This document shows positions 1-7,267 of a DNA stretch of 11,288 nt, piece after piece (the first letter of the stretch is position 1; each line of letters begins with the position of its first letter). The stretch spans positions 1 through 11,288 of the forward strand of contig JADFGH010000028.1 in NCBI GenBank assembly GCA_022567775.1. The letters run 5' to 3'. The notes beneath the pieces were generated by a model. That model was given only the letters and a program-made list of their open reading frames with translations. It was not told the origin of the DNA and did no database searches. The position numbers were made by a program, and so were the translations under genes. Source of the stretch: Pseudomonadota bacterium (GTDB taxonomy: Bacteria > Pseudomonadota > Gammaproteobacteria > Steroidobacterales > Woeseiaceae).

Positions 1-596
1 ATTCGCTTCGACGGCAGGAGGAGAACGCTATACGCGATATTCAGAAAGCGTCCGCTTTGCCCGACCAGCTGGGCGAGGCCCGCATGGCTGCGGGACGTGC
101 CATGAATCTTCTCATCGACCTGGTAAACAAGTGCAAGCTCTTTGTCGAACATCCTGGCCCGTTCCTCTGCGAGCTGCAGGTCCTGATTAAGACGAAACGT
201 TTCTCCGATTACCTGCACTGCAGGCAGCAATATGCTTCGCAAAAGACTCGGATTGAATGAGGATGACTTGCCCGCGTTTTTCGAGAACACGGTGATGAGA
301 ATTCCAAGACTCTCATCATTCCGGCCGACCGCCGGCAATACCAGCAAGGTCCGTCCCGACGTCAGGGTACGGCGCAACATCGTCGATTCCGGATCGATGC
401 CCGCAATGACGTCGTCATGTAAATCCGCTACGAAATTGTTGATTTCATAGTCGTCCGCCCCATCGCTGCTCCAGACGCAGGTTTTGGCGCGATCATAAAA
501 ACAGAAGCACTGCGCGCGAGGCACCAGGGACTGCAACAGCCCTTTGGCTGCACCGATGTTTTTTCGCGTTATGAAATTGTGTATTTCCGCGTCCAT
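1..596 (-). CDS. GAF-like sensory/signalling protein, N-terminal part (runs off left edge)
   Basis: Reading the minus strand from the ATG at 596-594 gives an uninterrupted frame of about 198 residues that is still open at the window edge, so the C-terminus is missing. It begins MDAEIHNFITRKNIGAAKG. Residues about 15-135 alternate short hydrophobic strands with polar loops (for example TLLVLPAVG and SLGILITVF), as expected of a GAF/PAS-like ligand-binding fold. A helical linker with many charged residues follows (about 135-165), then a second segment ending SGRFLNIAYSVLLLPSKR. This build resembles the sensory front half of EAL or GGDEF cyclic-di-GMP proteins, but no output domain is inside the window, so that is inference. 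The start is set by an in-frame TAA at 609-607; no strong Shine-Dalgarno precedes it. Codon pattern and lack of stops over 596 bp make it a real gene; its function is uncertain. Confidence 0.7.
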   Translation of the reverse strand, partial: MDAEIHNFITRKNIGAAKGLLQSLVPRAQCFCFYDRAKTCVWSSDGADDYEINNFVADLHDDVIAGIDPESTMLRRTLTSGRTLLVLPAVGRNDESLGILITVFSKNAGKSSSFNPSLLRSILLPAVQVIGETFRLNQDLQLAEERARMFDKELALVYQVDEKIHGTSRSHAGLAQLVGQSGRFLNIAYSVLLLPSKR

Positions 597-854
597 TGGC
601 GAGCGTTACCCCAATTCCAGGCCGGTGGGATCGCGGCCCCGTGAATCAAACAGGACAATGCCATGCACACTGAAAAATGGCTGTGACTCAGGTCTCAGCT
701 ATGCGTCGAATGACGCTAAATTTACTTTTCATTTCAGGTATTTGCGGTTGCCGCTACAGTTCTGGTGGCGGCCAGCGCAGGCGGAATTCATGGCACAGGC
801 AGCGGCCGCGGCATGCATCACCACCGCCGGCCGGCTCAGCAAACAATCAGATAT
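597..854. other. Intergenic gap, no convincing gene
   Basis: This 258-bp gap separates the 5' end of the GAF-like gene from the 3' end of cysK (both minus strand). I see no clear T-tract terminator for cysK and no clear promoter for the GAF-like gene. It contains a GC-rich 10-bp palindrome (826-835) and a NotI-like octamer (802-809), neither with obvious function. A frame-shifted plus-strand reading from 701 resembles a signal peptide and is described under findings. Confidence 0.5.
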
Positions 855-1814
855 TCAGGACGACAGCGACTCCAGCCACTCGTCGTCAGATCCCTCATTA
901 ACGCCTTCAAACAGCGGGGTGCTTAGATAGCGTTCCCCGGTATCCGGCAGCATCGCCAGCACTACGGTCCCTTTCTCCGCTTTTGCCACGGCTTCAAAGG
1001 CAGCCGCCAGCGTCGCCCCTGACGATATGCCCACAAACAGGCCCTCTTCAGCAGCCAGCCGCTTCGCTAGCTCGATGGCTCGTTCATCGGTCACCGGGAT
1101 AAGTTCGTCGACTACCTCGCGATTCAGCACATCGGGAATAAAATCGGGTGTCCATCCCTGGATCTTGTGCGGACTCCATTCATCACCGGCCAGCAACGCC
1201 GCGCCAGCCGGCTCGGCTACTACAATCGTGACGTCGGGCCGTGCCACCTTGATGACCTCGCCTGCCCCCGTCATGGTGCCACCTGTGCCATAACCGGTTA
1301 CCCAGTAGTCGAGCCGCCTGCCCGCGAAATCCCGCAGAATTTCCGGACCGGTCGTGTTGCGGTGATACGCGGGATTCGCCTGGTTTTCGAATTGGCGCGC
1401 CAGGAACCAGCCATGCTCCTTGGCCAGTTCTTCGGCCCTGCGGACCATGCCGGTGCCCCGTTCGGCTGCCGGCGTCAGAATGACCTTGGCACCCAGGGCT
1501 CGCATGATCTTGCGCCGCTCAACCGAAAAGGAATCGGCCATTGTCGCCACGAATGGATAGCCCCTGGCTGCACAGACCATCGCCAGGGAAATTCCGGTAT
1601 TGCCTGAAGTCGCTTCAACGACCGTGTCGCCGGGCTTCAGAACACCACGTTGCTCGGCATCGATGATAATGGCAATCGCAAGCCGGTCCTTGACCGATGC
1701 CAGGGGATTAAACGATTCGACCTTGACGAACATCTCAATACCATCAGGTGCAATCCGATTGAGACGAACTACAGGCGTATTGCCAATTGTGTCGAGAATG
1801 CTGTCGTAAATCAT
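855..1814 (-). CDS. cysK: Cysteine synthase, O-acetylserine sulfhydrylase (CysK type)
   Basis: This PLP enzyme makes L-cysteine from O-acetylserine and sulfide in the cytoplasm, the last step of assimilatory sulfate reduction. With the start used here it has 319 residues, normal for the family. Visible motifs: NPLASVKDR with the PLP-binding lysine K42; TSGNTG at 69-74, which binds substrate; the phosphate-cradle loop GTGGT at 176-180; GISSGA at 262-267; and PDTGERYLST at 290-299. The lid and groove segments read ADSFSVERRK and QGWTPDFIP rather than the E. coli CysK wording, so it belongs to a different subclade of cysteine synthases; CysM cannot be fully excluded. I chose the ATG at 1814 because AAAGGA (1826-1821) then sits 6 nt upstream; the in-frame ATG at 1820 would abut it. 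The gene diverges from cysB, its expected activator. Confidence 0.93.
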   Translation of the reverse strand: MIYDSILDTIGNTPVVRLNRIAPDGIEMFVKVESFNPLASVKDRLAIAIIIDAEQRGVLKPGDTVVEATSGNTGISLAMVCAARGYPFVATMADSFSVERRKIMRALGAKVILTPAAERGTGMVRRAEELAKEHGWFLARQFENQANPAYHRNTTGPEILRDFAGRRLDYWVTGYGTGGTMTGAGEVIKVARPDVTIVVAEPAGAALLAGDEWSPHKIQGWTPDFIPDVLNREVVDELIPVTDERAIELAKRLAAEEGLFVGISSGATLAAAFEAVAKAEKGTVVLAMLPDTGERYLSTPLFEGVNEGSDDEWLESLSS

Positions 1815-1905
1815 GTCCATTCCTTTATGTGACCGGGCGTTGACCGCCGCTGGTTTTATTGTGTCGGAAAAACTACATGCAACTTTTTACCTGCCTCATG
1901 CATCA

Positions 1906-1911
1906 ATTATA
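1906..1911 (-). promoter_or_regulatory. Predicted -10 element for cysK
   Basis: The minus strand reads a consensus TATAAT at 1911-1906, about 92 bp before the cysK ATG. At 17-bp spacing the -35 position (1934-1929) reads CCCTGT, a poor match to TTGACA. A good -10 with a poor -35 is typical of activator-dependent promoters, which fits CysB control; that link is inference. Confidence 0.4.
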
Positions 1912-1974
1912 GTGGAGTCGGGACGCACACAGGGCAAGCTGGCTTATTGTTATGCGCTGTTGCCGGGCCAATGG

Positions 1975-2003
1975 TTGCGATCGTTATATTCAAACGTTAT
2001 ATG
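1975..2003 (+). promoter_or_regulatory. Predicted sigma-70 promoter for cysB
   Basis: TTGCGA (1975-1980) and TATATG (1998-2003) are separated by exactly 17 bp on the plus strand, about 137 bp before the cysB start codon. Both hexamers keep the most conserved positions. The resulting leader of about 130 nt is long and leaves room for autoregulatory binding by CysB, as known in enteric bacteria. Confidence 0.4.
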
Positions 2004-2140
2004 CAGCAGCGGCGTAACGCAAGTCTGTAAAAGAAGATTATAAGGAAAAGAAAGACCTGCGAAAAACTTGAATTTGTTGCAACGATTGTGCCCTTGTCTG
2101 GTCTACGGTAGGAGCCGGCAACACCTGACGTAAAGCCTGC

Positions 2141-3151
2141 ATGAAACTACAACAATTAAAATATCTGCTTGCGATAGTCGATAATGACCTGAACATTACG
2201 GCAGCCGCCAGCCGCCTGTATACATCGCAACCGGGCGTCAGCAAGCAACTCAAGTTGCTCGAGGAAGAACTCGGACTCCAACTCTTCAGCCGAAAAGGCA
2301 AAAGTCTCGCTCGCGTAACCCACGCTGGTGAGCAGGTTATCCTGAGGGCACGCAAAGTCATGAGCGAGGTCGAACAGATCAGGTGCCTGGCTAGCGACTT
2401 TTATCAGGAGCAGGAAGGCATACTGACGATTGCAGCAACGAATACGCAGGCACGATATATTCTTCCGGCTATCGTGCGCGAACTTCGACAGCAGTATCCG
2501 AAGGTCAGTCTGAATTTGCACCAGGGCACCTCGGACCAGGTTGCGGACATGGTCACAAGAAACGACATCGATTTTGCGATCGCGACCGGTTCAAGTGATT
2601 TGTTCGGTGACCTCCTGCAGATTCCCGGTTATCACTGGGACCGGATAGTTCTTGTTCCGAATGGTCACGAACTTACAAAAATCGACAGGGAACTGACGCT
2701 TCAGGACCTTGCCCGCCATCCGCTGATTAGTTACGTCTTCAGTTTTGATGGCGAGACTGCGCTTAAACGCACTTTCGCCGAGCACGGGCTTGACGCGAAT
2801 GTCGTATTCACGGCACGCGATGCAGACGTTATCAAGACCTATGTTCTGATGGGGCTCGGTATTGGAATCGTCGCAAGCATGGCGTATGGACCAGATGACC
2901 ATAAGCACCTGACGCCGATCAAAGTAAACGGACTGTTCCCGCGCAGTACAGCGTGGATCGGTTTTCGCCGGAATACTGTTCTGCGATGCTACATGGCGGA
3001 TTTCATTCGTCTGTTTGCGCCGCATGTCGATGCGGAACAAATGGAAAAAGCTGCTCGCGCCGTCAGCCAGCACGAGCTGGATCAGCTTTTCAAGAATGCG
3101 CGGTTGCCGGTTAGAAACGGATCCTGTGGGTCTTTGTCCGCTGCCGCCTAA
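2141..3151 (+). CDS. cysB: CysB, LysR-type regulator of sulfur assimilation
   Basis: The 336-residue protein closely follows E. coli CysB (324 residues). The N-terminus MKLQQLKYLLAIVDNDLNIT leads into the winged helix-turn-helix with SRLYTSQPGVSKQLKLLEEELG (about 25-46). The effector domain keeps CysB signatures: TQARYILP, HQGTSDQVADMV, DFAIAT, CYHW-like GYHWDR, FTARDADVIKTYVLMGLGIGIVASMA, and IGFRRNTVLR plus FIRLFAPH near the end. In enteric bacteria CysB is a tetramer that activates sulfate uptake and cysteine genes when N-acetylserine accumulates and is opposed by sulfide or thiosulfate. The last dozen residues (NGSCGSLSAAA) extend beyond E. coli CysB. The ribosome-binding site is weak, but the start matches the family start. 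It diverges from cysK, a likely target, and its stop overlaps the end of the convergent SH3 gene by 4 bp. Confidence 0.95.
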   Translation: MKLQQLKYLLAIVDNDLNITAAASRLYTSQPGVSKQLKLLEEELGLQLFSRKGKSLARVTHAGEQVILRARKVMSEVEQIRCLASDFYQEQEGILTIAATNTQARYILPAIVRELRQQYPKVSLNLHQGTSDQVADMVTRNDIDFAIATGSSDLFGDLLQIPGYHWDRIVLVPNGHELTKIDRELTLQDLARHPLISYVFSFDGETALKRTFAEHGLDANVVFTARDADVIKTYVLMGLGIGIVASMAYGPDDHKHLTPIKVNGLFPRSTAWIGFRRNTVLRCYMADFIRLFAPHVDAEQMEKAARAVSQHELDQLFKNARLPVRNGSCGSLSAAA

Positions 3152-3735
3152 TAAATGCGGATGCCGCCGTGCCTTTTCCGGCTTCGATAGTCAATCCACC
3201 AAAGCCCGAATAGAAATCCGCCAAGCAGGCAAACAAACATTGCTCCGCCAACCCACTTAAGTGGCAAGCTGTATTTATACTGCCCGTAGCTATCCTGGTA
3301 ATCTTCGTTTTCCGCGGTCAGGTCCGCGAGTCGCGCCGTGCTATTGTCGAGGGCGGCGGTCTTTTCAGCAACCTGCTGCTCAAGCGATGCAATCGTCGCA
3401 GCCGGTGCGGCGAATGCGGCTTTGGTGCTGTCGAGTTCCTGTCGCAGTTTATCGTTCGCGGTCTGCGCTTCGGCAACAATCAGTTTTGCCGGTTTTTCAA
3501 AAACCAGGTACGCCGCTTTCACATACCCTTGCACACCATCCGGCAAGCGGACGTTAGCGTAATTACGATCCCGTGAAATAATTTCGAGTTCCTGTCCGCT
3601 TTGAAGTGTGCGGAACGCACGATCACTCGTGTCAGCCGCCTGGTGCAAACCCAGTCGCAGGTTATCGGTGATATAGGCCGTTTCCGCAATTGCAGCGCAC
3701 GGCAAGACAATCAAAAGCAATAATGCAGTGCGCAT
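3148..3735 (-). CDS. Membrane-anchored SH3b/coiled-coil envelope protein
   Basis: This 195-residue protein has the build of the TIGR04211 (YgiM-like) SH3-domain family. A signal peptide (1-18, MRTALLLLIVLPCAAIA, cut before ETAYITD) is followed by a bacterial SH3 domain (about 20-78, including NLRLGLH, GQELEIISRDRNYANVRLPDG and GYVKAAYL). An alanine/glutamine-rich coiled coil (about 84-147) leads to a C-terminal membrane helix (about 159-181) with a short basic tail, RSRKRHGGIRIY. The SH3 domain should therefore sit in the periplasm, tethered to the inner membrane. SH3b domains often bind cell-wall peptides, but no ligand can be read here. GGGAGG-type Shine-Dalgarno sequence 7 nt upstream supports the ATG at 3735. 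The gene is convergent with cysB and separated from dacB by 121 bp, so it is probably its own transcript. Confidence 0.82.
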   Translation of the reverse strand: MRTALLLLIVLPCAAIAETAYITDNLRLGLHQAADTSDRAFRTLQSGQELEIISRDRNYANVRLPDGVQGYVKAAYLVFEKPAKLIVAEAQTANDKLRQELDSTKAAFAAPAATIASLEQQVAEKTAALDNSTARLADLTAENEDYQDSYGQYKYSLPLKWVGGAMFVCLLGGFLFGLWWIDYRSRKRHGGIRIY

Positions 3736-3856
3736 CGTTGACCCTCCCAGGCGTCTCGCAACCGGCTAATGCAGCATTTCCGGCTGAGCGGAGTTTACTA
3801 CAGATATCAAAAGATCAGGCAACCGGCACTGTCGCCGAATTCCGACGCTCAAGACG

Positions 3857-5275
3857 CTATTTTTCGACTAACCAGCGCAGTAATGCTTCCTGTACTTCCT
3901 CGCCCGGACCGCGGTGAATATCGGTGTGATTGTGCAGCATTACCACGATGTAACGATTTCCCGAACGTGCCTGAAAATAGCCGGCGATCGAGCTAACGTG
4001 ATCCAGTGACCCGGTCTTCATGTGAGCCATCCCGGTCAGGACGCCGTTTCGAAACCGCCGCGACATTGTCCCGTCCAGCCCCGAGAGTGAAAGCGACGAC
4101 AGGTATTCGGGCATGTATGCGCTTTTGTATGCGTAGCGAAGCAGATCGGCAAGATGCCGGGCTGTCATTCTCGATTCACGTGACAGGCCAGCGCCGTTAT
4201 CCAGCCTGAGTTCGGCGAAGTCCATCTCTTTGGTGGCTAACCACTGGCGTACAACTTTGCGGCCGGCCGCTTCGGTCCCCGGGGGCCCGAAGGTCTCAGC
4301 CCCGAGCGTGTACAGGAGTTGCCGCGCCATAACGTTATTGCTGTGCTTGTTGACCTTGGCGATGATGTCGGACAATGGCAGCGACTCGAAGGAAAACACC
4401 GGTTCAAGGTCTTCCTGCGCGATTACATTTTTCCACTTGCCCGCAATCCGGCCACCGGATTCCTGCCACAGCGAGCGGAAAAGGCCAAAGGTAAACTCAT
4501 TGTGGCTTAAGACAGTTCTATCCATCGAGTAGAATTCGCAGCCGCTCGGGAAGCGGCCAGTGAAGGTAATGCGACTCACGTCTTCGTTCGGCGTGATGGT
4601 TATCCCTCGCTGGTAGCCGCGGCAGGATCCGTTGGTAACCCGGAGCTGATTGACGATCAGAAGATTTTCGAGCGGCGGCTCGAGTTGCACTTTGACCCTG
4701 GAGGATGCGGCATCCGGCTCGAAGTAGTAGCGCACTACCTTGAAGTTTGTGAGCATCGCGTTTGGCGCGACGTTGTACGCACGCAGCGGTTCGTGATCGA
4801 ACGCAGCGGGATCATAGTTGCCAATGTCAAAATGGCTGTCGTCAATCAGTAAATCACCATCGATGGTAGAAATTCCCAGCCGGCGAATTCGCCGCAGCAA
4901 CTGCCAGAACCGTTCAGTCACCAGGTAGGGATCACCGTGTCCCTTTAGCAGCAGATCTCCATCGAGAACACCGTCTTTGATCTCACCCATCAGGTACACG
5001 TCGGTTTTCCACGTGTAGGCTGGCCCAAGCATATCCAGGGCAACCAGCGTGGTCAGCATTTTCTCAACAGAAGCCGGATTTCGCGGTTCGGCATCATTCC
5101 ACGACAGCATCACCTCTCCTGTGTCGAGACTCTCCACGTACACGCTCAGGGTGTGTTCCGGAACCCTCCGGTAATTCAGCGCGTTTTTTACTGAAATCGG
5201 CAGAGCTTGCTGCGCATACAGGACCGAAGGGTGTAAGAAAACAAGAACAAGAAACAATTTATGAATAGCGGTCAC
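3857..5275 (-). CDS. dacB: D-alanyl-D-alanine carboxypeptidase/endopeptidase, PBP4 type
   Basis: The 472-residue protein is a peptidase family S13 penicillin-binding protein. It trims the terminal D-Ala of peptidoglycan stem peptides and cuts D-Ala-mDAP cross-links in the periplasm. A signal peptide covers about 1-21 (LFLVLVFLHPSVLYA). The three active-site motifs are intact: SxxK as S69-V-E-K72 (acylating serine and general base), SNN at 312-314, and KTG at 420-422. The large insert between SxxK and SNN typical of PBP4 is present. Length is close to E. coli DacB (477). Translation starts at GTG (5275-5273) with AGGA 6 nt upstream; no ATG lies near. It follows the sigma-54 activator gene by only 13 bp on the same strand, so the two are probably one transcript, an unusual pairing for a cell-wall hydrolase. 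Confidence 0.93.
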   Translation of the reverse strand: MTAIHKLFLVLVFLHPSVLYAQQALPISVKNALNYRRVPEHTLSVYVESLDTGEVMLSWNDAEPRNPASVEKMLTTLVALDMLGPAYTWKTDVYLMGEIKDGVLDGDLLLKGHGDPYLVTERFWQLLRRIRRLGISTIDGDLLIDDSHFDIGNYDPAAFDHEPLRAYNVAPNAMLTNFKVVRYYFEPDAASSRVKVQLEPPLENLLIVNQLRVTNGSCRGYQRGITITPNEDVSRITFTGRFPSGCEFYSMDRTVLSHNEFTFGLFRSLWQESGGRIAGKWKNVIAQEDLEPVFSFESLPLSDIIAKVNKHSNNVMARQLLYTLGAETFGPPGTEAAGRKVVRQWLATKEMDFAELRLDNGAGLSRESRMTARHLADLLRYAYKSAYMPEYLSSLSLSGLDGTMSRRFRNGVLTGMAHMKTGSLDHVSSIAGYFQARSGNRYIVVMLHNHTDIHRGPGEEVQEALLRWLVEK

Positions 5276-5288
5276 GCTCGATCCTGGC

Positions 5289-7094
5289 TCAATTGACTGG
5301 TTTCCTGATACGGAATGCTTTCATTCTGTCATAGAGCGTGGTCGGCCGGACGCCAAGCAGCTCCGCGGTTCCGTCCTTGCCCGACACTTTCCAGTTTGTG
5401 ACTTTCAGCGCCGCGATAATATTGCTCTTCTGTAATTCACTCATTTGCTTGTCGGTCAGTATCTGATTATCAATCTTCCGGTCGTGTGACTCCTTTGCGT
5501 CAGGCAGCACGGGATGGTTCTGCGGCATCGACAAGTCCAGTCGCAAGGTACGCCCCTTCGACAGTATGACCGCGCGTTCAATGACATTCTTCAGCTCGCG
5601 CACATTGCCGGGCCAGTCATATGCACTCATCACCGCGGCCTGGCTACGGGTCAGTTTAAACGGGCCCCGGCCGAAGTCGTTGCAGATACTTTCCAGAAAG
5701 TGTTGCGCGAGCTGAATGACGTCCTCCGGTCTTTCCCGCAGCGGAGGCACCTCGATTGGAAAAACACTCAGCCGATAGAACAAATCCTCGCGGAATTTGC
5801 CGGCAACCACCAGCTCCTCGAGATTCCTGTTGGTGGCTGCGATCACGCGGACGTCGACAGACCGCGTAATGTCGTCGCCAACCCTTTCAAATTCGCTCTC
5901 CTGCAGTACCCGCAGCAACTTACCCTGTAATTCTACCGGGATCTCACCGACTTCATCGAGGAAAATGGTTCCGCCGTCGGCCAGCTGGAAGCGGCCCACC
6001 CGATCCCGATGGGCGCCGGTAAATGCACCTTTAACGTGTCCGAAGAATTCGCTTTCAAACAGCTCTTTCGGGATCGATGCGCAATTGACTTTGACCAGCG
6101 GCGCCGCGGACCTGGGACTTCGCGCATGAATGGCATGTGCCACCAGCTCCTTGCCAACACCGGACTCTCCCAGGACGAGTACGTTGGCCGGTGTTTGCGC
6201 GACAGCGTCCACTTGCGAAAGCATATGTTTCAGCGCCGGACTCGTGCCAACAAAGCGGCCGAAGTTCATTGAAACGTTGACTTCTTCCCTCAGGTAATCC
6301 CGCTCACGTTCGAGTTCTTCCCTGAGGCTCGCGTTCTCTGCCAGGGTCGCGCGCAATTTCCGCTCTGCACGTTTCCTCTCGGTAACGTCCTTCGACGCGA
6401 CCAGCATTTGGTGAACACGACCCGAGGCGTCACGATCAGATATCGCGGACATGACAAGATCCAGCACCTGTCCGCTTTTGGTCACCATTTGACGTTCTTC
6501 GTTACTGAACTCGCCGCCGCTAATTACGTCCTGCAGGCGGCCCGCGGCAAATCGTTTACGATCCGCTTCGCTGTAAAAGTCCATGATCGAACGTCCCACG
6601 ACTTCGTCGCGTGCATAACCCATTTTCTGCAACCAGTGATCAGTTGCGGTGACAATACGCCCGTCGACATCGACCGTATGCAACATGGCCGGCGTTGCGC
6701 GATACAGCTGGCGATACTTCCAGTCGGCTCGCGCCTGATCGGATCTCTCGGTATAAATCGCAACAGTGCGAACGAATGACCCGCCCGGATCGTGCTCAAC
6801 CAGCGAGTTGGTCAGGCATCTCACGATCTCACCGCTCTTTGTTCGTAAGTCAACAGGCTTGTTCTCGAGTCTGCCGGTTCGCCGCAGCGTTGGCGCCAAC
6901 TCATTGTCGATACGTTTTGCACTCTCCACAGTTGCAAACTCGCCCGGCCGCCTGCCTATCATGTCGCGGCGCGCATAGCCCAGGCGCGTAAGGAAGGCGT
7001 CGCTGACATCGAGGTAACGGCCATCTTCGCCAATGGAGGTCGCCATGATCGGTGCCTTGCGAAACAGCCATTGATAATCATCCAGTGAGGTCAT
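5289..7094 (-). CDS. Sigma-54 activator with two PAS domains (PAS-PAS-AAA+-Fis)
   Basis: The 601-residue protein is a cytoplasmic enhancer-binding protein that uses ATP to open sigma-54 promoters. Two N-terminal PAS domains (about 5-115 and 127-240) replace a receiver domain, so it probably senses a ligand or redox state directly rather than a kinase; no cofactor residue can be assigned. A coiled-coil linker (about 240-272) leads to the AAA+ domain: Walker A GESGVGKE (309-316), intact sigma-54 contact loop GAFTGA (356-361), Walker B TIFLDE (376-381), sensor I AATNRN, the FREDLFYRL arginine-finger region (about 434-441), and WPGNVREL (494-501). A Fis-type helix-turn-helix ends the protein (about 555-597). 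The ATG at 7094 has no Shine-Dalgarno and lies about 2 nt from the predicted transcript start. A downstream ATG at 7046 with AAGG is possible but would cut into the first PAS domain. dacB follows after 13 bp. Confidence 0.93.
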   Translation of the reverse strand: MTSLDDYQWLFRKAPIMATSIGEDGRYLDVSDAFLTRLGYARRDMIGRRPGEFATVESAKRIDNELAPTLRRTGRLENKPVDLRTKSGEIVRCLTNSLVEHDPGGSFVRTVAIYTERSDQARADWKYRQLYRATPAMLHTVDVDGRIVTATDHWLQKMGYARDEVVGRSIMDFYSEADRKRFAAGRLQDVISGGEFSNEERQMVTKSGQVLDLVMSAISDRDASGRVHQMLVASKDVTERKRAERKLRATLAENASLREELERERDYLREEVNVSMNFGRFVGTSPALKHMLSQVDAVAQTPANVLVLGESGVGKELVAHAIHARSPRSAAPLVKVNCASIPKELFESEFFGHVKGAFTGAHRDRVGRFQLADGGTIFLDEVGEIPVELQGKLLRVLQESEFERVGDDITRSVDVRVIAATNRNLEELVVAGKFREDLFYRLSVFPIEVPPLRERPEDVIQLAQHFLESICNDFGRGPFKLTRSQAAVMSAYDWPGNVRELKNVIERAVILSKGRTLRLDLSMPQNHPVLPDAKESHDRKIDNQILTDKQMSELQKSNIIAALKVTNWKVSGKDGTAELLGVRPTTLYDRMKAFRIRKPVN

Positions 7095-7102
7095 GCTGGA
7101 GC

Positions 7103-7131
7103 TTTATACGGGATTTCGTAAATTCAGTCAC
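7103..7131 (-). promoter_or_regulatory. Predicted sigma-70 promoter of the PAS-sigma-54 activator gene
   Basis: On the minus strand GTGACT (7131-7126) and TATAAA (7108-7103) are spaced by exactly 17 bp. The expected start site is near 7096, practically at the ATG at 7094, so the transcript may be leaderless, in line with the missing Shine-Dalgarno. The -35 overlaps the edge of the palindrome at 7130-7158, and the spacer holds an extra half-site (7113-7121), suggesting self-repression. Confidence 0.5.
7113..7121 (+). promoter_or_regulatory. Third ATTTCGTAA half-site inside the activator promoter
   Basis: ATTTCGTAA at 7113-7121 exactly repeats the half-site at 7135-7143 in the same orientation, 22 bp away, about two helical turns. 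It lies between the -35 and -10 of the predicted activator promoter, so binding there would be expected to block that promoter. Confidence 0.45.
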
Positions 7132-7158
7132 GATATTTCGTAATTTACGAAATATCGT
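7130..7158. promoter_or_regulatory. 29-bp palindrome, probable enhancer (UAS) of the PAS-sigma-54 activator
   Basis: Arms ACGATATTTCGTAA (7130-7143) and TTACGAAATATCGT (7145-7158) are perfect reverse complements around one T at 7144. Fis-type helix-turn-helix domains bind such palindromes as dimers. Its centre lies about 89 bp upstream of the predicted start of the sigma-54 promoter at 7207-7222, within the usual enhancer range, and the intervening 7159-7200 stretch is AT-rich, which would help looping. It also touches the -35 of the activator gene. I see no T-tract pattern on either side that would make it a terminator instead. Confidence 0.65.
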
Positions 7159-7206
7159 ATTTCAGGATTCGATGTTAAATGATTGTTTTTAAAGCATTGT
7201 TAGAGT

Positions 7207-7222
7207 TGGCACAGCTTGTGCA
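7207..7222 (+). promoter_or_regulatory. Sigma-54 promoter for the small exported protein gene
   Basis: TGGCAC (7207-7212), five bases, then GTGCA (7218-7222) match the -24/-12 consensus TGGCAC-N5-TTGCA with one mismatch. The invariant GG and GC keep their required spacing. The start site would be near 7233. An open frame that could begin at a TTG at 7216 would overlap this promoter and is therefore unlikely to start there. Confidence 0.65.
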
Positions 7223-7248
7223 TTATAGATTGCACAGATATTGATCGC

Positions 7249-7267
7249 GATGGCGAGATGCGCCATC
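7249..7267 (+). promoter_or_regulatory. Hairpin in the leader of the small exported protein mRNA
   Basis: GATGGCG (7249-7255) and CGCCATC (7261-7267) form a 7-bp stem with a five-base loop, AGATG. If transcription starts near 7233 and translation at 7291, the hairpin lies in the leader. The loop contains the alternative in-frame ATG at 7258. A role in mRNA stability or translation is inference. Confidence 0.35.

Larger units (their letters stand above)
1815..2140. promoter_or_regulatory. Divergent cysK-cysB regulatory gap
   Basis: This 326-bp region lies between the divergently transcribed cysK and cysB genes and has no credible ORF. It is more AT-rich than its flanks and holds promoter-like elements for both genes (separate entries). 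In enteric bacteria CysB binds upstream of cys promoters with a long degenerate footprint. I cannot mark a CysB site by eye, but this gap is where one would be expected. Confidence 0.55.

Noticed and set aside
607..690. Minus-strand stretch in the same frame as the GAF-like gene reading VHGIVLFDSRGRDPTGLELG before an in-frame TAA at 609-607.
   Set aside because: It looks protein-like but is only about 27 codons long between two in-frame stops, with no good start or ribosome-binding site; chance or a decayed end of a gene is more likely than stop-codon readthrough.
802..835. GC-rich palindromes (NotI-like octamer and a 10-bp GC palindrome) considered as a cysK terminator.
   Set aside because: No T-tract follows on the minus strand, and short GC palindromes are common in DNA of this composition.
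2038..3073. Long minus-strand open frames under cysB.
   Set aside because: They are antisense shadows of a gene with strong family similarity over its full length and have no recognisable domains.
3145..3155. 4-bp overlap of the cysB and SH3-gene 3' ends considered as a sign of linked function.
   Set aside because: The genes are convergent, and short tail-to-tail overlaps are common in compact genomes.
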